DNA of 5,887 nucleotides from an uncultured Eubacteriales bacterium. Lineage in GTDB: Bacteria; Bacillota_A; Clostridia; Christensenellales; Aristaeellaceae. The DNA is taken from positions 1-5,887 of the forward strand of contig USEE01000103.1 in NCBI GenBank assembly GCA_900553645.1, given 5' to 3'. The position numbers were made by a program, and so were the translations under genes. The notes below the pieces were generated by a model that did not search any database, was not told the origin of the DNA, and saw only the letters and a list, made by a program, of their open reading frames with translations. Shown one piece after another: positions 1 through 5,887 of this stretch. Each line of letters starts with the position of its first letter. The first letter of the stretch is position 1.

Positions 1-13
1 CGACTTTTCTTTG

Positions 14-43
14 GTTCTTTCTTTTCTTCCGAAAAGAAAGAAC
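14..43. repeat. Perfect 13-bp inverted repeat (hairpin) at the left edge
   Basis: Arms at 14-26 and 31-43 are exact reverse complements around a 4-nt TTCC loop. The arms are almost pure pyrimidine or purine (GTTCTTTCTTTTC and its complement). Neither side is followed by a T-run in the direction of transcription, so it is not a typical intrinsic terminator, although it may follow an upstream gene outside the window. It could be one copy of a dispersed palindromic repeat, but copy number cannot be judged from one window. Confidence 0.7.
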
Positions 44-60
44 ACGTAACCCCCCACCAA

Positions 61-89
61 TTGACACCCACCCCGCATAATGCTATCAT
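61..89 (+). promoter_or_regulatory. Sigma-A type promoter of the GH3 gene
   Basis: A perfect -35 hexamer TTGACA (61-66) is followed after exactly 17 nt by TATCAT (84-89), which matches TATAAT in five of six positions. Transcription should start near 95-98, giving a short leader of about 27 nt that carries the Shine-Dalgarno site AAGGGTG (111-117). No clear operator or catabolite-response palindrome was seen between the promoter and the start codon. Confidence 0.75.
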
Positions 90-122
90 ATTACCAGAAA
101 AAATAACTGGAAGGGTGATAGT

Positions 123-2237
123 ATGGAAGCATATAAGGATACCACGCTCGATCCTAAGGCGCGGGCGCATGATCTTGTGTCGCGGATGACTGTTTGGGAG
201 AGGGCTTCTCAGCTCAGGTATGATGCGCCTGCCGTGCCGCGGTTGGGCGTGCCGGAGTATAACTGGTGGAACGAGGCGCTGCATGGCGTGGCGCGCGCGG
301 GTACGGCTACCATGTTTCCGCAGGCGATTGCGCTGGCCGCGATGTTTGACGAGGACGGTATGGAACGCGTCGGCGACGTTATATCCACCGAAGGGCGCGC
401 TAAGTATAACGCGGCGTCGCGGCATGGGGATAGGGATATTTATAAGGGGCTGACTTTCTGGTCGCCTAATATAAATATATTCCGCGACCCGCGCTGGGGG
501 CGGGGACATGAGACGTATGGCGAGGACCCGTACCTGACCGCGCGCAGCGGCGTGGGCTTCGTAAAAGGCGTGCAGGGTAAGGGTAAGTATTTGAAGGCCG
601 CCGCCTGCGCCAAGCACCTTGCCGCGCACTCCGGGCCGGAAGCGCTCAGGCATTCGTTTAACGCCGAGGTCAGCCTTAAGGACTTGAACGAGACGTACTT
701 GCCCGCGTTCGAGGCGCTGGTTAAGGAGGCGCATGTCGAGGCCGTTATGGGCGCGTATAACCGTACAAACGGCGAGCCGTGCTGTGGATCCAAAACGCTG
801 ATGCGCGATATATTGCGGGGTAAGTGGGGGTTTGAGGGGCATTATGTGTCCGATTGCTGGGCGATAGCCGACTTCCATATGTATCACCATGTGACGGATA
901 CCGCGCCCGAATCCGCCGCGCTCGCGATAAAGAGCGGCTGCGACGTTAACTGCGGCAATACTTACCTGCATATACTTACCGCTCTGCAGGAGGGCCTTAT
1001 CACCGAGGACGATATAACCACCGCGTGTGAGCGCCTGTTTACCACGCGCATTAAGCTCGGCCTGTTCGACGAACATTGCGAATTCGACGAAATTCCATAT
1101 GAACAGAACGACTCGCCCGAGCATCATAAGATCGCAATCGAAGCGGCGCAGAAGTCAATCGTGCTGCTCAAAAACGACGGTACTTTGCCGCTCGATATGA
1201 CTAAGTATAAGTCCATCGCCGTGATAGGCCCCAACGCCGATAACCGCGTCGCATTGATAGGCAACTACCACGGCACAGCGTCGCGCTATGTTACCCTGCT
1301 GGACGCGGTGCAGATGCAGGCGGGCGATACGCGCGTGTTCTATAGCGAGGGCTGCGATAAGAGTAAGGATAAGAGCGAAAGCCTGTCCGCGCACGCGTGG
1401 GACCGCATGAGCGAGGCCGAGACGTGCTGCGAATGCGCCGATCTCGTTATACTCGCCGTGGGTCTGGACGAGACTATGGAGGGCGAACAGGGCGACGCGG
1501 GCAACGCCTACTATTCGGGCGATAAGCGCGACCTCAACCTGCCCCGCCAGCAGGTCGAACTGATGCGCCGCGTGCTGAATAGCGGTAAGCCCGTCATAGT
1601 CGTCAACTTCACCGGCAGCGCGGTCGATCTGCGCATGGCGCAGGATAAGGCCGCCGCCGTGGTGCAGGCGTGGTATCCGGGCGCGCTGGGCGGACTGGCC
1701 ATAATGGACGTGCTCACCGGCCGCGTGTCGCCCTCGGGCAAGCTCCCGGTCACGTTCTATAACGACGCGGCCGATTTGCCCGACTTCACCGATTATTCGA
1801 TGGCCGGGCGCACGTACCGCTACTTCACCGGCGACGTGCTGTACCCGTTCGGCTATGGCCTGACCTACGGCAGCTGCCGCGCGGTCGGCCCGCTGGAGCT
1901 GGACTTCGCCGACGACGGCGCGTATGTCCGCCTGTACGTCGAAAATACCGGCAGCGTCGATACCCGCGAGGTTGTGCAAATCTACGTAAAGTCCGGATCT
2001 GAATTCGCCCCCACCAACCCGGCGCTGTGCGGCTTCAAGCCCGTGTTCGTCAGGGCGGGCGAGCGCGTCGAAGTGTCTGTCCACCTGGGCATACATGCCT
2101 TTGAGATAGTCGATAACGACGGCGAGCGCCGTCAGGACGGCCATAAGTTCACGCTGTACGCGGGTCTGGGTCAGCCCGACAAGCGCACCGAGGCGCTGAC
2201 TGGCGAAAAGTGCATCAGCGCGGACGTTACCGTGTAA
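123..2237 (+). CDS. Glycoside hydrolase family 3 beta-glycosidase, beta-xylosidase-like
   Basis: This 704-residue enzyme should release single sugars from the non-reducing end of beta-linked oligosaccharides. Seen: a GH3 N-terminal barrel (about 1-310) with WWNEALHGV (48-56), DPRWGRG (122-128), AKHLAAHSGPE (163-173) and the nucleophile motif SDCW, nucleophile Asp244. The alpha/beta sandwich domain (about 340-580) has VLLKNDGTLPL (347-357), GPNAD (369-373), the acid/base candidates Glu453 and Glu455 in the GLDETMEGE stretch, and WYPGALGG (517-524). A fibronectin III-like domain follows FGYGLTY (576-582), at about 600-695. The WNEALHG and DPRWGRG motifs resemble beta-xylosidase or alpha-L-arabinofuranosidase members more than classic beta-glucosidases; substrate is inferred. 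There is no signal peptide, so it acts in the cytoplasm on imported oligosaccharides. The start is fixed by AAGGGTG, 5 nt upstream. Its own promoter and terminator suggest a single-gene unit with no transporter beside it. Length is normal and no key motif is missing. Confidence 0.93.
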   Translation: MEAYKDTTLDPKARAHDLVSRMTVWERASQLRYDAPAVPRLGVPEYNWWNEALHGVARAGTATMFPQAIALAAMFDEDGMERVGDVISTEGRAKYNAASRHGDRDIYKGLTFWSPNINIFRDPRWGRGHETYGEDPYLTARSGVGFVKGVQGKGKYLKAAACAKHLAAHSGPEALRHSFNAEVSLKDLNETYLPAFEALVKEAHVEAVMGAYNRTNGEPCCGSKTLMRDILRGKWGFEGHYVSDCWAIADFHMYHHVTDTAPESAALAIKSGCDVNCGNTYLHILTALQEGLITEDDITTACERLFTTRIKLGLFDEHCEFDEIPYEQNDSPEHHKIAIEAAQKSIVLLKNDGTLPLDMTKYKSIAVIGPNADNRVALIGNYHGTASRYVTLLDAVQMQAGDTRVFYSEGCDKSKDKSESLSAHAWDRMSEAETCCECADLVILAVGLDETMEGEQGDAGNAYYSGDKRDLNLPRQQVELMRRVLNSGKPVIVVNFTGSAVDLRMAQDKAAAVVQAWYPGALGGLAIMDVLTGRVSPSGKLPVTFYNDAADLPDFTDYSMAGRTYRYFTGDVLYPFGYGLTYGSCRAVGPLELDFADDGAYVRLYVENTGSVDTREVVQIYVKSGSEFAPTNPALCGFKPVFVRAGERVEVSVHLGIHAFEIVDNDGERRQDGHKFTLYAGLGQPDKRTEALTGEKCISADVTV

Positions 2238-2266
2238 CCTGACTGAATATGCATTAACGCAATTAA

Positions 2267-2312
2267 GCCCCCTGTGCAGAGCGCGTTTGTTCTGTGCAGG
2301 GGGCATTTTTTT
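2267..2312 (+). terminator. Rho-independent terminator of the GH3 gene
   Basis: A 14-bp stem pairs 2267-2280 with 2291-2304, including two central G-T (G-U in RNA) wobbles, around a 10-nt loop. One A and then seven T (2306-2312) follow. It lies 29 nt after the GH3 stop codon, so it ends that transcript. Confidence 0.93.
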
Positions 2313-2328
2313 GCTTTTAAGGGCATAG

Positions 2329-2351
2329 TTATTCCACAAGGCTGTGGATAA
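2329..2351. other. DnaA-box-like 9-mer in a small inverted repeat
   Basis: The 9-mer at 2343-2351 is TGTGGATAA, the exact complement of the DnaA-box consensus TTATCCACA. A near copy, TTATTCCACA (2329-2338, one extra T), faces it across a 4-nt AGGC loop, so the two could fold as a hairpin with one bulge. It sits between two convergent terminators. Such 9-mers also occur by chance, and no origin features (box cluster, AT-rich unwinding element, dnaA or dnaN) are nearby. Confidence 0.35.
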
Positions 2352-2404
2352 AAACAAAAGCAGCGGGCGGCCAGAAGCGCTTTGACTTCAGGCTGTCCGC
2401 TGCT
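2350..2404 (-). terminator. Rho-independent terminator of the metK-acetyltransferase operon
   Basis: On the minus strand, AGCAGCGG (complement of 2397-2404) pairs with CCGCTGCT (complement of 2359-2366). Inner helices of CC/GG and GAAG/CTTC continue across internal loops. The RNA then runs into TTTTGTTTTT (complement of 2350-2359). It begins 15 nt past the acetyltransferase stop codon. With the GH3 terminator it separates the two convergent units. Confidence 0.8.
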
Positions 2405-2419
2405 TACATATTCAGTTGG

Positions 2420-2896
2420 TCACTCCGCGCGCAGTTTCAGCCGGTATACCTCGCACCCGCCGTCCATACCGCAATATGCAAAGCCGTGCTTTTGAGCTAT
2501 GGCTTTGGTCGCGGCCTGCTCAGGCGAGCATTCAATCACCGCGTCCCTGCCCGCTTTGCGCGCCTGTTCAATCAATAGCTGTGTGAGCGTGTTTGCATAG
2601 CCCTTGCCCCATTCATTCCGCGCCAACACCCAGCCCAGCTCCATGCTGTGCTCGTCATACTTATGATATATGACGTAGCCGATGAAGCGGCCGCGCGCGT
2701 CGTCTACAGCCCAGACAAGCGGCCTCTCGCACATGCCCGCGTCGTGCAGGAACTGTATAGTCGCTTCGCGGGAATAGGGCGGCTCAAGGTACTTCATGAC
2801 CTCCGGGTCGGACAGCACGCCATACAGCGCGCCCACGTCGCCTTCGTTCATGCGGCGTATGCTTAGTCCCGCGCCGTTTGGTTCGCTGTCGCACAT
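2420..2896 (-). CDS. GNAT family N-acetyltransferase (RimJ/RimL-like)
   Basis: This 158-residue protein should move an acetyl group from acetyl-CoA to an amine on an unknown acceptor, in the cytoplasm. Seen: an opening beta strand LSIRRMNEGD (11-20), the DPEVMKYL helix (30-37) common in RimJ/RimL-type members, strands FIGYVIY (71-77) and MELGWVL (85-91), then the pyrophosphate-binding loop NEWGKGYA (94-101), which corresponds to the family Q/R-x-x-G-x-G/A signature. The C-terminal half has the usual AIAQKHGF (132-139) segment. Its ATG lies 1 nt after the metK stop codon. The only upstream purine-rich site is AAAGG inside the metK end, 12 nt away, so translation is probably coupled to metK. 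It should share the metK promoter and SAM riboswitch. The substrate cannot be read from sequence; ribosomal protein, small-molecule or antibiotic acetylation all remain possible. Confidence 0.85.
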   Translation of the reverse strand: MCDSEPNGAGLSIRRMNEGDVGALYGVLSDPEVMKYLEPPYSREATIQFLHDAGMCERPLVWAVDDARGRFIGYVIYHKYDEHSMELGWVLARNEWGKGYANTLTQLLIEQARKAGRDAVIECSPEQAATKAIAQKHGFAYCGMDGGCEVYRLKLRAE

Positions 2897-2897
2897 A

Positions 2898-4061
2898 TTA
2901 CAACGCGGCCTTTATCTTGTCCACATAGTCCAGCTTCTCCCACGGCAGATCAAGGTCGTTGCGGCCAAAGTGGCCGTAACTCGCGGTCTGCTCGTATATC
3001 GGGCGGCGCAGACCCAGACGCTCGATTATCGCCGCCGGGCGCAGGTCGAATACGCGGGATACCAGATCGGCGATCTGCTCGTTGGTCAGATCGGAGCCGC
3101 TCGCGTCCACGGTGATGGATACCGGCTTTGCAACGCCGATTGCGTAGGCCAGGCCTACCTCGACGCGCTTGGCAACGCCCGCCGCGACCAGATTCTTGGC
3201 CACATGGCGCAGTGCGTATGCCGCCGAGCGGTCCACCTTGGTCGGGTCCTTGCCCGAGAACGCGCCGCCGCCGTGGTGCGCGTATCCGCCATAGGTATCC
3301 ACGATGATCTTGCGGCCGGTCAGACCCGAGTCGCCCGCGGGGCCGCCGATTACGAAACGGCCGGTGGGGTTGATGAGATAGCGCGTGTTCTCGTCCAGCA
3401 GACCCGCCGGGATTACCGGCTTTACAACGCGCTCGATTATGTCGCTATGCAGCGTGTCCATATCCACGTCGGGCGAATGCTGGGTAGATACGACCACGGT
3501 GTCGATGCGCACGGGGCGATCGCCGTCGTATTCGACGGTGATCTGTGCCTTGCCGTCGGGACGCAGGTAGCTTAGTTCGCCCGACTTGCGTACCTCGGCC
3601 AGCTTCTTGGTCACGCGGTGCGCCAGCGCGATAGCCATTGGCATGTACTCGGGCGTTTCGTCGCACGCAAAGCCGAACATCATGCCCTGATCGCCCGCGC
3701 CGATGTCCAGCTTGTCGGTGTTGCGGGTCTCCAGCGCGCTGTCAACGCCCTGCGCGATGTCGGGGGACTGGCCGTGCAGCGAGGTCAGTACCGCGCACGA
3801 ATCCGCATCGAAGCCGTACTTGGCGCGGTCATAGCCGATGCGGTGCAGCGTGCTGCGTGCGATTTCGTCGATGTTGACGTAGCAGTCGGTGGTGATTTCG
3901 CCCATCACCAGCACAAGGCCGGTGCAGGTGGAGCACTCGCACGCCACGCGCGCCATTGGGTCCTGCGCAAGTATCGCGTCGAGTACCGCGTCTGAAATCT
4001 GGTCGCAGATTTTGTCGGGATGTCCTTCAGTTACCGACTCGGATGTAAAGAGCTTTTTCAT
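2898..4061 (-). CDS. metK: S-adenosylmethionine synthetase (methionine adenosyltransferase)
   Basis: MetK joins L-methionine and ATP to make S-adenosylmethionine, releasing phosphate and pyrophosphate; it works as a cytoplasmic tetramer with Mg2+ and K+. At 387 residues it has the normal bacterial length. Seen: [14 protein letters not shown] (11-24) with the ATP-contacting His14, Asp16 and Lys17, the mobile active-site loop around [11 protein letters not shown] (96-106), the signature [10 protein letters not shown] (121-130), [18 protein letters not shown] (255-272) with the glycine-rich phosphate loop, then KVDRSAAY (275-282). All expected motifs are intact. The start is supported by the strong Shine-Dalgarno AGGAGGAAG (complement of 4069-4077), 7 nt before ATG. 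A SAM-I riboswitch with a terminator lies in its leader, so its own product should switch it off. The acetyltransferase gene follows after 1 nt. Confidence 0.98.
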   Translation of the reverse strand: MKKLFTSESVTEGHPDKICDQISDAVLDAILAQDPMARVACECSTCTGLVLVMGEITTDCYVNIDEIARSTLHRIGYDRAKYGFDADSCAVLTSLHGQSPDIAQGVDSALETRNTDKLDIGAGDQGMMFGFACDETPEYMPMAIALAHRVTKKLAEVRKSGELSYLRPDGKAQITVEYDGDRPVRIDTVVVSTQHSPDVDMDTLHSDIIERVVKPVIPAGLLDENTRYLINPTGRFVIGGPAGDSGLTGRKIIVDTYGGYAHHGGGAFSGKDPTKVDRSAAYALRHVAKNLVAAGVAKRVEVGLAYAIGVAKPVSITVDASGSDLTNEQIADLVSRVFDLRPAAIIERLGLRRPIYEQTASYGHFGRNDLDLPWEKLDYVDKIKAAL

Positions 4062-4123
4062 AATACAACTTCCTCCTCTTCATTAACCGTTGGAATCGGA
4101 AGCCAGCAGGGGGGCATATTGAC

Positions 4124-4153
4124 AAAAAAATGCGCAAGCCGCGCGGCTTGCAC
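4124..4153 (-). terminator. Riboswitch-controlled terminator in the metK leader
   Basis: On the minus strand, GCAAGCC (complement of 4145-4151) pairs perfectly with GGCTTGC (complement of 4134-4140) around a GCGC loop, and seven T follow (complement of 4124-4130). It lies between the SAM aptamer and the metK Shine-Dalgarno site, so it is the expression platform. A competing pairing joins GCGCAGCTTG (complement of 4164-4173) to CAAGCCGCGC (complement of 4141-4150) with nine of ten bases paired. That would consume the terminator's first arm and act as the antiterminator. Confidence 0.9.
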
Positions 4154-4171
4154 ATATTCGGGTCAAGCTGC

Positions 4172-4281
4172 GCCTCATCTTCGGCGCGTGCGCGCCCGGG
4201 AATTGGCACCGTAATAACGCCGGAGCGTTACAGGTTGCCGTGGTGTCACAGGGCCCGTCCCTCGACCACTCTGGATAAGGC
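4172..4281 (-). ncRNA. SAM-I (S-box) riboswitch aptamer
   Basis: This RNA binds S-adenosylmethionine and lowers metK expression. Seen on the minus strand: P1 arms GCCTTATC (complement of 4274-4281) and GATGAGGC (complement of 4172-4179), fully paired with one G-U. The P2 stem is GTGGT/ACCAC (4265-4269 with 4240-4244). Conserved GAGGGAC lies at 4257-4263, GGCAACC at 4233-4239 and GGTGCCAATTCC at 4199-4210. The P3 hairpin TAACGC/GCGTTA is at 4215-4230 and the GC-rich P4 hairpin at 4183-4196. These match the SAM-I consensus in order and spacing. With SAM bound, P1 should be held closed and the terminator at 4124-4153 free to form, giving transcriptional OFF control. Confidence 0.95.
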
Positions 4282-4306
4282 ATCCGTTCTGTTAGGTTGT
4301 AATGGG

Positions 4307-4335
4307 AGTATACATTGATATATCCGCGCTGTCAA
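4307..4335 (-). promoter_or_regulatory. Sigma-A promoter of the metK operon
   Basis: On the minus strand, a perfect -35 TTGACA (complement of 4330-4335) is followed after 17 nt by TATACT (complement of 4307-4312), which matches TATAAT in five of six positions. The start point should be near 4299-4301, about 20 nt before the P1 stem of the aptamer, giving a leader of about 240 nt. Confidence 0.85.
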
Positions 4336-4362
4336 TCAAGATACGGAGAATATTGTGCGACA

Positions 4363-4393
4363 GCATCGCGTATATGTCGTAAATACATACACT
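4363..4393 (+). promoter_or_regulatory. Possible sporulation sigma-E-like promoter for the GH25-LysM gene
   Basis: CATACACT (4386-4393) is an exact fit to the sigma-E -10 consensus CATACAHT known from Bacillus. The candidate -35 GCATCGC (4363-4369) fits KMATATT in only four of seven positions, with 16 nt spacing instead of 14-15, so support is weak. No good sigma-A pair was found in 4336-4454; TATTAT (4429-4434) and GATAAT (4415-4420) lack matching -35 hexamers. The rest of this 130-nt stretch shows nothing else. Confidence 0.2.
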
Positions 4394-4468
4394 TAATCGC
4401 AAGTGTCACGCCGGGATAATGGCGGGAATATTATAAAACGGCATAGTGCCTAAGAAGGAGCGGATTCA

Positions 4469-5833
4469 ATGCAAACTCCGTCAAACAGCGACCTGCGCGG
4501 CATAGACGTAAGCCGCTGGCAGGGCAGCATAGATTGGCAGGCGGTGCGCGGCATGGCTGTGGAAATCGCCTATATAAAGTCCAGCGAGGGCGCGGACTAT
4601 ATCGATCCGTACTTTGAGCGCAACTATTCAGACGCACAGTCGGCGGGCGTAAAGTGCGGCTTCTATCACTTCATGACCGCGATAAGCGAAACCGCCGCGC
4701 GCGCTCAGGCCGAATACTTTGCGCGGGTCATATCGGGCAAGCGGTTTCAGGCGCGCCCTGCCGCCGATCTGCCTTACGATCGCAGGCTGAGCGCGGCGGC
4801 GTTCACGCGGGTGTGCGCCGCATTCCTCGAAAGAGTGGAGGAGCTGACCGGCGTAACGCCCATGATATACTCGTCGGCATACGGCGCGCGCGAATATCTG
4901 CTGGAGCCGCTTAACAAATACCCGTTGTGGGTGGCAAATTACGGCGTGGGCACGCCCGAAAGCAATCCGTGCTGGGCACGCTGGACGGGCTTTCAGTATT
5001 CCGAGACCGGGCGCGTGGCGGGCATAAGCACGCTGGTCGATATGGACTGGTTCACGGATGAGGCGCTGACCGACGAGCACGAACTGCCCGCGCCCGACGA
5101 ACCCGCGAAAAGCCCTTACAATGACGAGGTATATTACGTGGTTCAGCGCGGCGACACGCTCACGCGTATTGCGGCGCGCTACGGCGCGACGGCGGCGCAG
5201 GCCGCGCGCTGGAATGCACTGCCCGACGCGAACCGAATCTATCCGGGTCAGGTATTGCGCATATTCGTAAAGGGCGGCGCGCTGGATTCCGGGGGCGATA
5301 TTATTCACATAGTGATGAAGGGCGAAACGCTCGATCGTATAGCGCGCCGCTATGGAGTGCCTGTCCACGCAATCGTCGCGGCCAACGCCATACGCGACCC
5401 TAACCGCATCTACCCCGGCGAAGCACTGCGCATACCGCGCGCGGAGTTAATCGCACGCCCAACGCTTGCACCCGATCCGTTGAGCCGCGCGTGCGTGGTG
5501 CAGCCGGGCGATACGCTGAGTGCGCTCAGCCGACGTTACGGCACGGACGAATGCGTTATCGCCTGCGCCAACGGCATACGGCGTTCGGACAGTCTGTATG
5601 CGGGTCAGGTCTTGCGCGTGACCGACACGCCGCTGACGGGAAGCGCGTGCGCGTTCACTGGGCACTATGTGGTACAGCCGGGCGATAAGACAGCGAAAAT
5701 CGCCGCGCGCTGGTCGGCGATCGAACGCGATTTAAGGCAGATAAACAACCTCGGCGCGGGCGAGGAGCCAAAACCGGGTCGGCTGATGCGCATACGCCCG
5801 GACGGACTGGCGCGGCAGGGGGATATGCCTTAG
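4469..5833 (+). CDS. GH25 lysozyme-like domain protein with four LysM repeats
   Basis: This 454-residue protein joins a peptidoglycan muramidase-type fold to a four-repeat glycan-binding tail. Seen: GH25 domain at about 9-198, opening with GIDVSRWQGSIDW (11-23, catalytic-type Asp13), then AYIKSSEG (34-41), GFYHF (64-68), RPAADLP (96-102), LTGVTPMIYSS (126-136), YPLWVANYGV (151-160) and VDMDWF (190-195). The D-x-E active-site pair is expected at 100-102; Asp100 is kept but residue 102 is Pro (codon CCT), so the usual acid/base Glu is absent. LysM repeats lie at about 222-266, 279-323, 341-385 and 399-443; the last is divergent (GDKTAKIAARW). There is no signal peptide or membrane segment. The start is set by AAGGAG (4455-4460), 8 nt upstream. 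It stands alone, divergent from metK. It could be a spore-coat or cortex-associated protein or an endolysin-like relic; lytic activity is doubtful. Domain calls are firm, role is not. Confidence 0.9.
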   Translation: MQTPSNSDLRGIDVSRWQGSIDWQAVRGMAVEIAYIKSSEGADYIDPYFERNYSDAQSAGVKCGFYHFMTAISETAARAQAEYFARVISGKRFQARPAADLPYDRRLSAAAFTRVCAAFLERVEELTGVTPMIYSSAYGAREYLLEPLNKYPLWVANYGVGTPESNPCWARWTGFQYSETGRVAGISTLVDMDWFTDEALTDEHELPAPDEPAKSPYNDEVYYVVQRGDTLTRIAARYGATAAQAARWNALPDANRIYPGQVLRIFVKGGALDSGGDIIHIVMKGETLDRIARRYGVPVHAIVAANAIRDPNRIYPGEALRIPRAELIARPTLAPDPLSRACVVQPGDTLSALSRRYGTDECVIACANGIRRSDSLYAGQVLRVTDTPLTGSACAFTGHYVVQPGDKTAKIAARWSAIERDLRQINNLGAGEEPKPGRLMRIRPDGLARQGDMP

Positions 5834-5887
5834 AGCATGTCTCAAAAATTCCCTAATCCGCAATTTCGGTGTCTTTTACGCCATTTC
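5834..5887. other. Non-coding right edge
   Basis: No coding frame or clear terminator is visible in the last 54 nt after the GH25-LysM stop codon. A weak hairpin (ATATGC with GCATGT across the stop codon, 5823-5840) lacks a T-run. The stretch is AT-richer than the gene. Its first bases, together with the final G of the stop codon, read GAGCATGTCTCAAAAA (5833-5848), reminiscent of the outer end of some insertion sequences, but no partner repeat or transposase is in view. Confidence 0.3.

Noticed and set aside
1155..2357. Long open frame of 400 codons on the minus strand inside the GH3 gene
   Set aside because: It is antisense to a gene with all GH3 motifs, runs through the GH3 terminator, shows no recognisable domain and arises from GC-rich codon bias on the opposite strand.
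2796..3575. 259-codon plus-strand frame across the acetyltransferase and metK
   Set aside because: It is antisense to two well-supported genes, rich in Arg, Ala and Val as expected of a shadow frame, and has no ribosome site or known domain.
4183..4230. GC-rich hairpins that could be separate terminators or operators
   Set aside because: They fit the P3 and P4 stems of the SAM-I aptamer in the right order and have no T-runs.
4027..4283. Small minus-strand frames in the metK leader as possible leader peptides
   Set aside because: They overlap the SAM aptamer and terminator, lack a methionine-rich or regulatory pattern, and control is already explained by the riboswitch.
4628..5368. 246-codon minus-strand frame inside the GH25-LysM gene
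   Set aside because: It is antisense to a gene with clear domain motifs and shows no motif of its own.
5134..5797. Regularly spaced repeats that might suggest a CRISPR array or tandem DNA repeat
   Set aside because: The repetition is at protein level (four LysM domains of about 45 residues); the DNA copies are diverged and in frame.

Overview
This window looks like ordinary chromosome from a GC-rich member of the Clostridia (Firmicutes). The evidence is a SAM-I (S-box) riboswitch with an intrinsic terminator ahead of metK, strong Shine-Dalgarno sites, sigma-A type promoters, an intracellular family 3 glycosidase and a GH25-LysM protein. Coding DNA is rich in GCG, CGC and GGC, yet uses ATA for isoleucine often, which is unusual at this base composition. 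Genus cannot be fixed from this piece.

Layout. (1) 1-122: a 13-bp perfect inverted repeat at the left edge, then a near-consensus promoter. (2) 123-2237 (+): a cytoplasmic GH3 beta-glycosidase of the beta-xylosidase-like type, with its own promoter and its own terminator (2267-2312), so probably monocistronic. (3) 2313-2419: convergent intergenic DNA with a second terminator serving the minus strand and an exact DnaA-box-like 9-mer. (4) 4061-2420 (-): metK followed after 1 nt by a GNAT acetyltransferase, apparently one operon. Its leader (about 4300-4062) holds a full SAM-I aptamer, a possible antiterminator and a terminator behind a consensus promoter. (5) 4469-5833 (+), divergent from metK: a 454-residue protein with an N-terminal GH25 lysozyme-like domain and four C-terminal LysM repeats. 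It has no signal peptide, and the usual catalytic Glu of the D-x-E motif reads as Pro. (6) 5834-5887: short non-coding right edge.

How the genes relate. metK makes S-adenosylmethionine, and its leader senses that product and stops transcription when SAM is plentiful. The linked acetyltransferase would be under the same control. The glycosidase and the GH25-LysM protein are separate transcription units for oligosaccharide use and for peptidoglycan or spore-wall binding. No multi-gene novel system is visible. The two points most worth following are the GH25 domain that lacks its acid/base residue and the SAM-controlled acetyltransferase.
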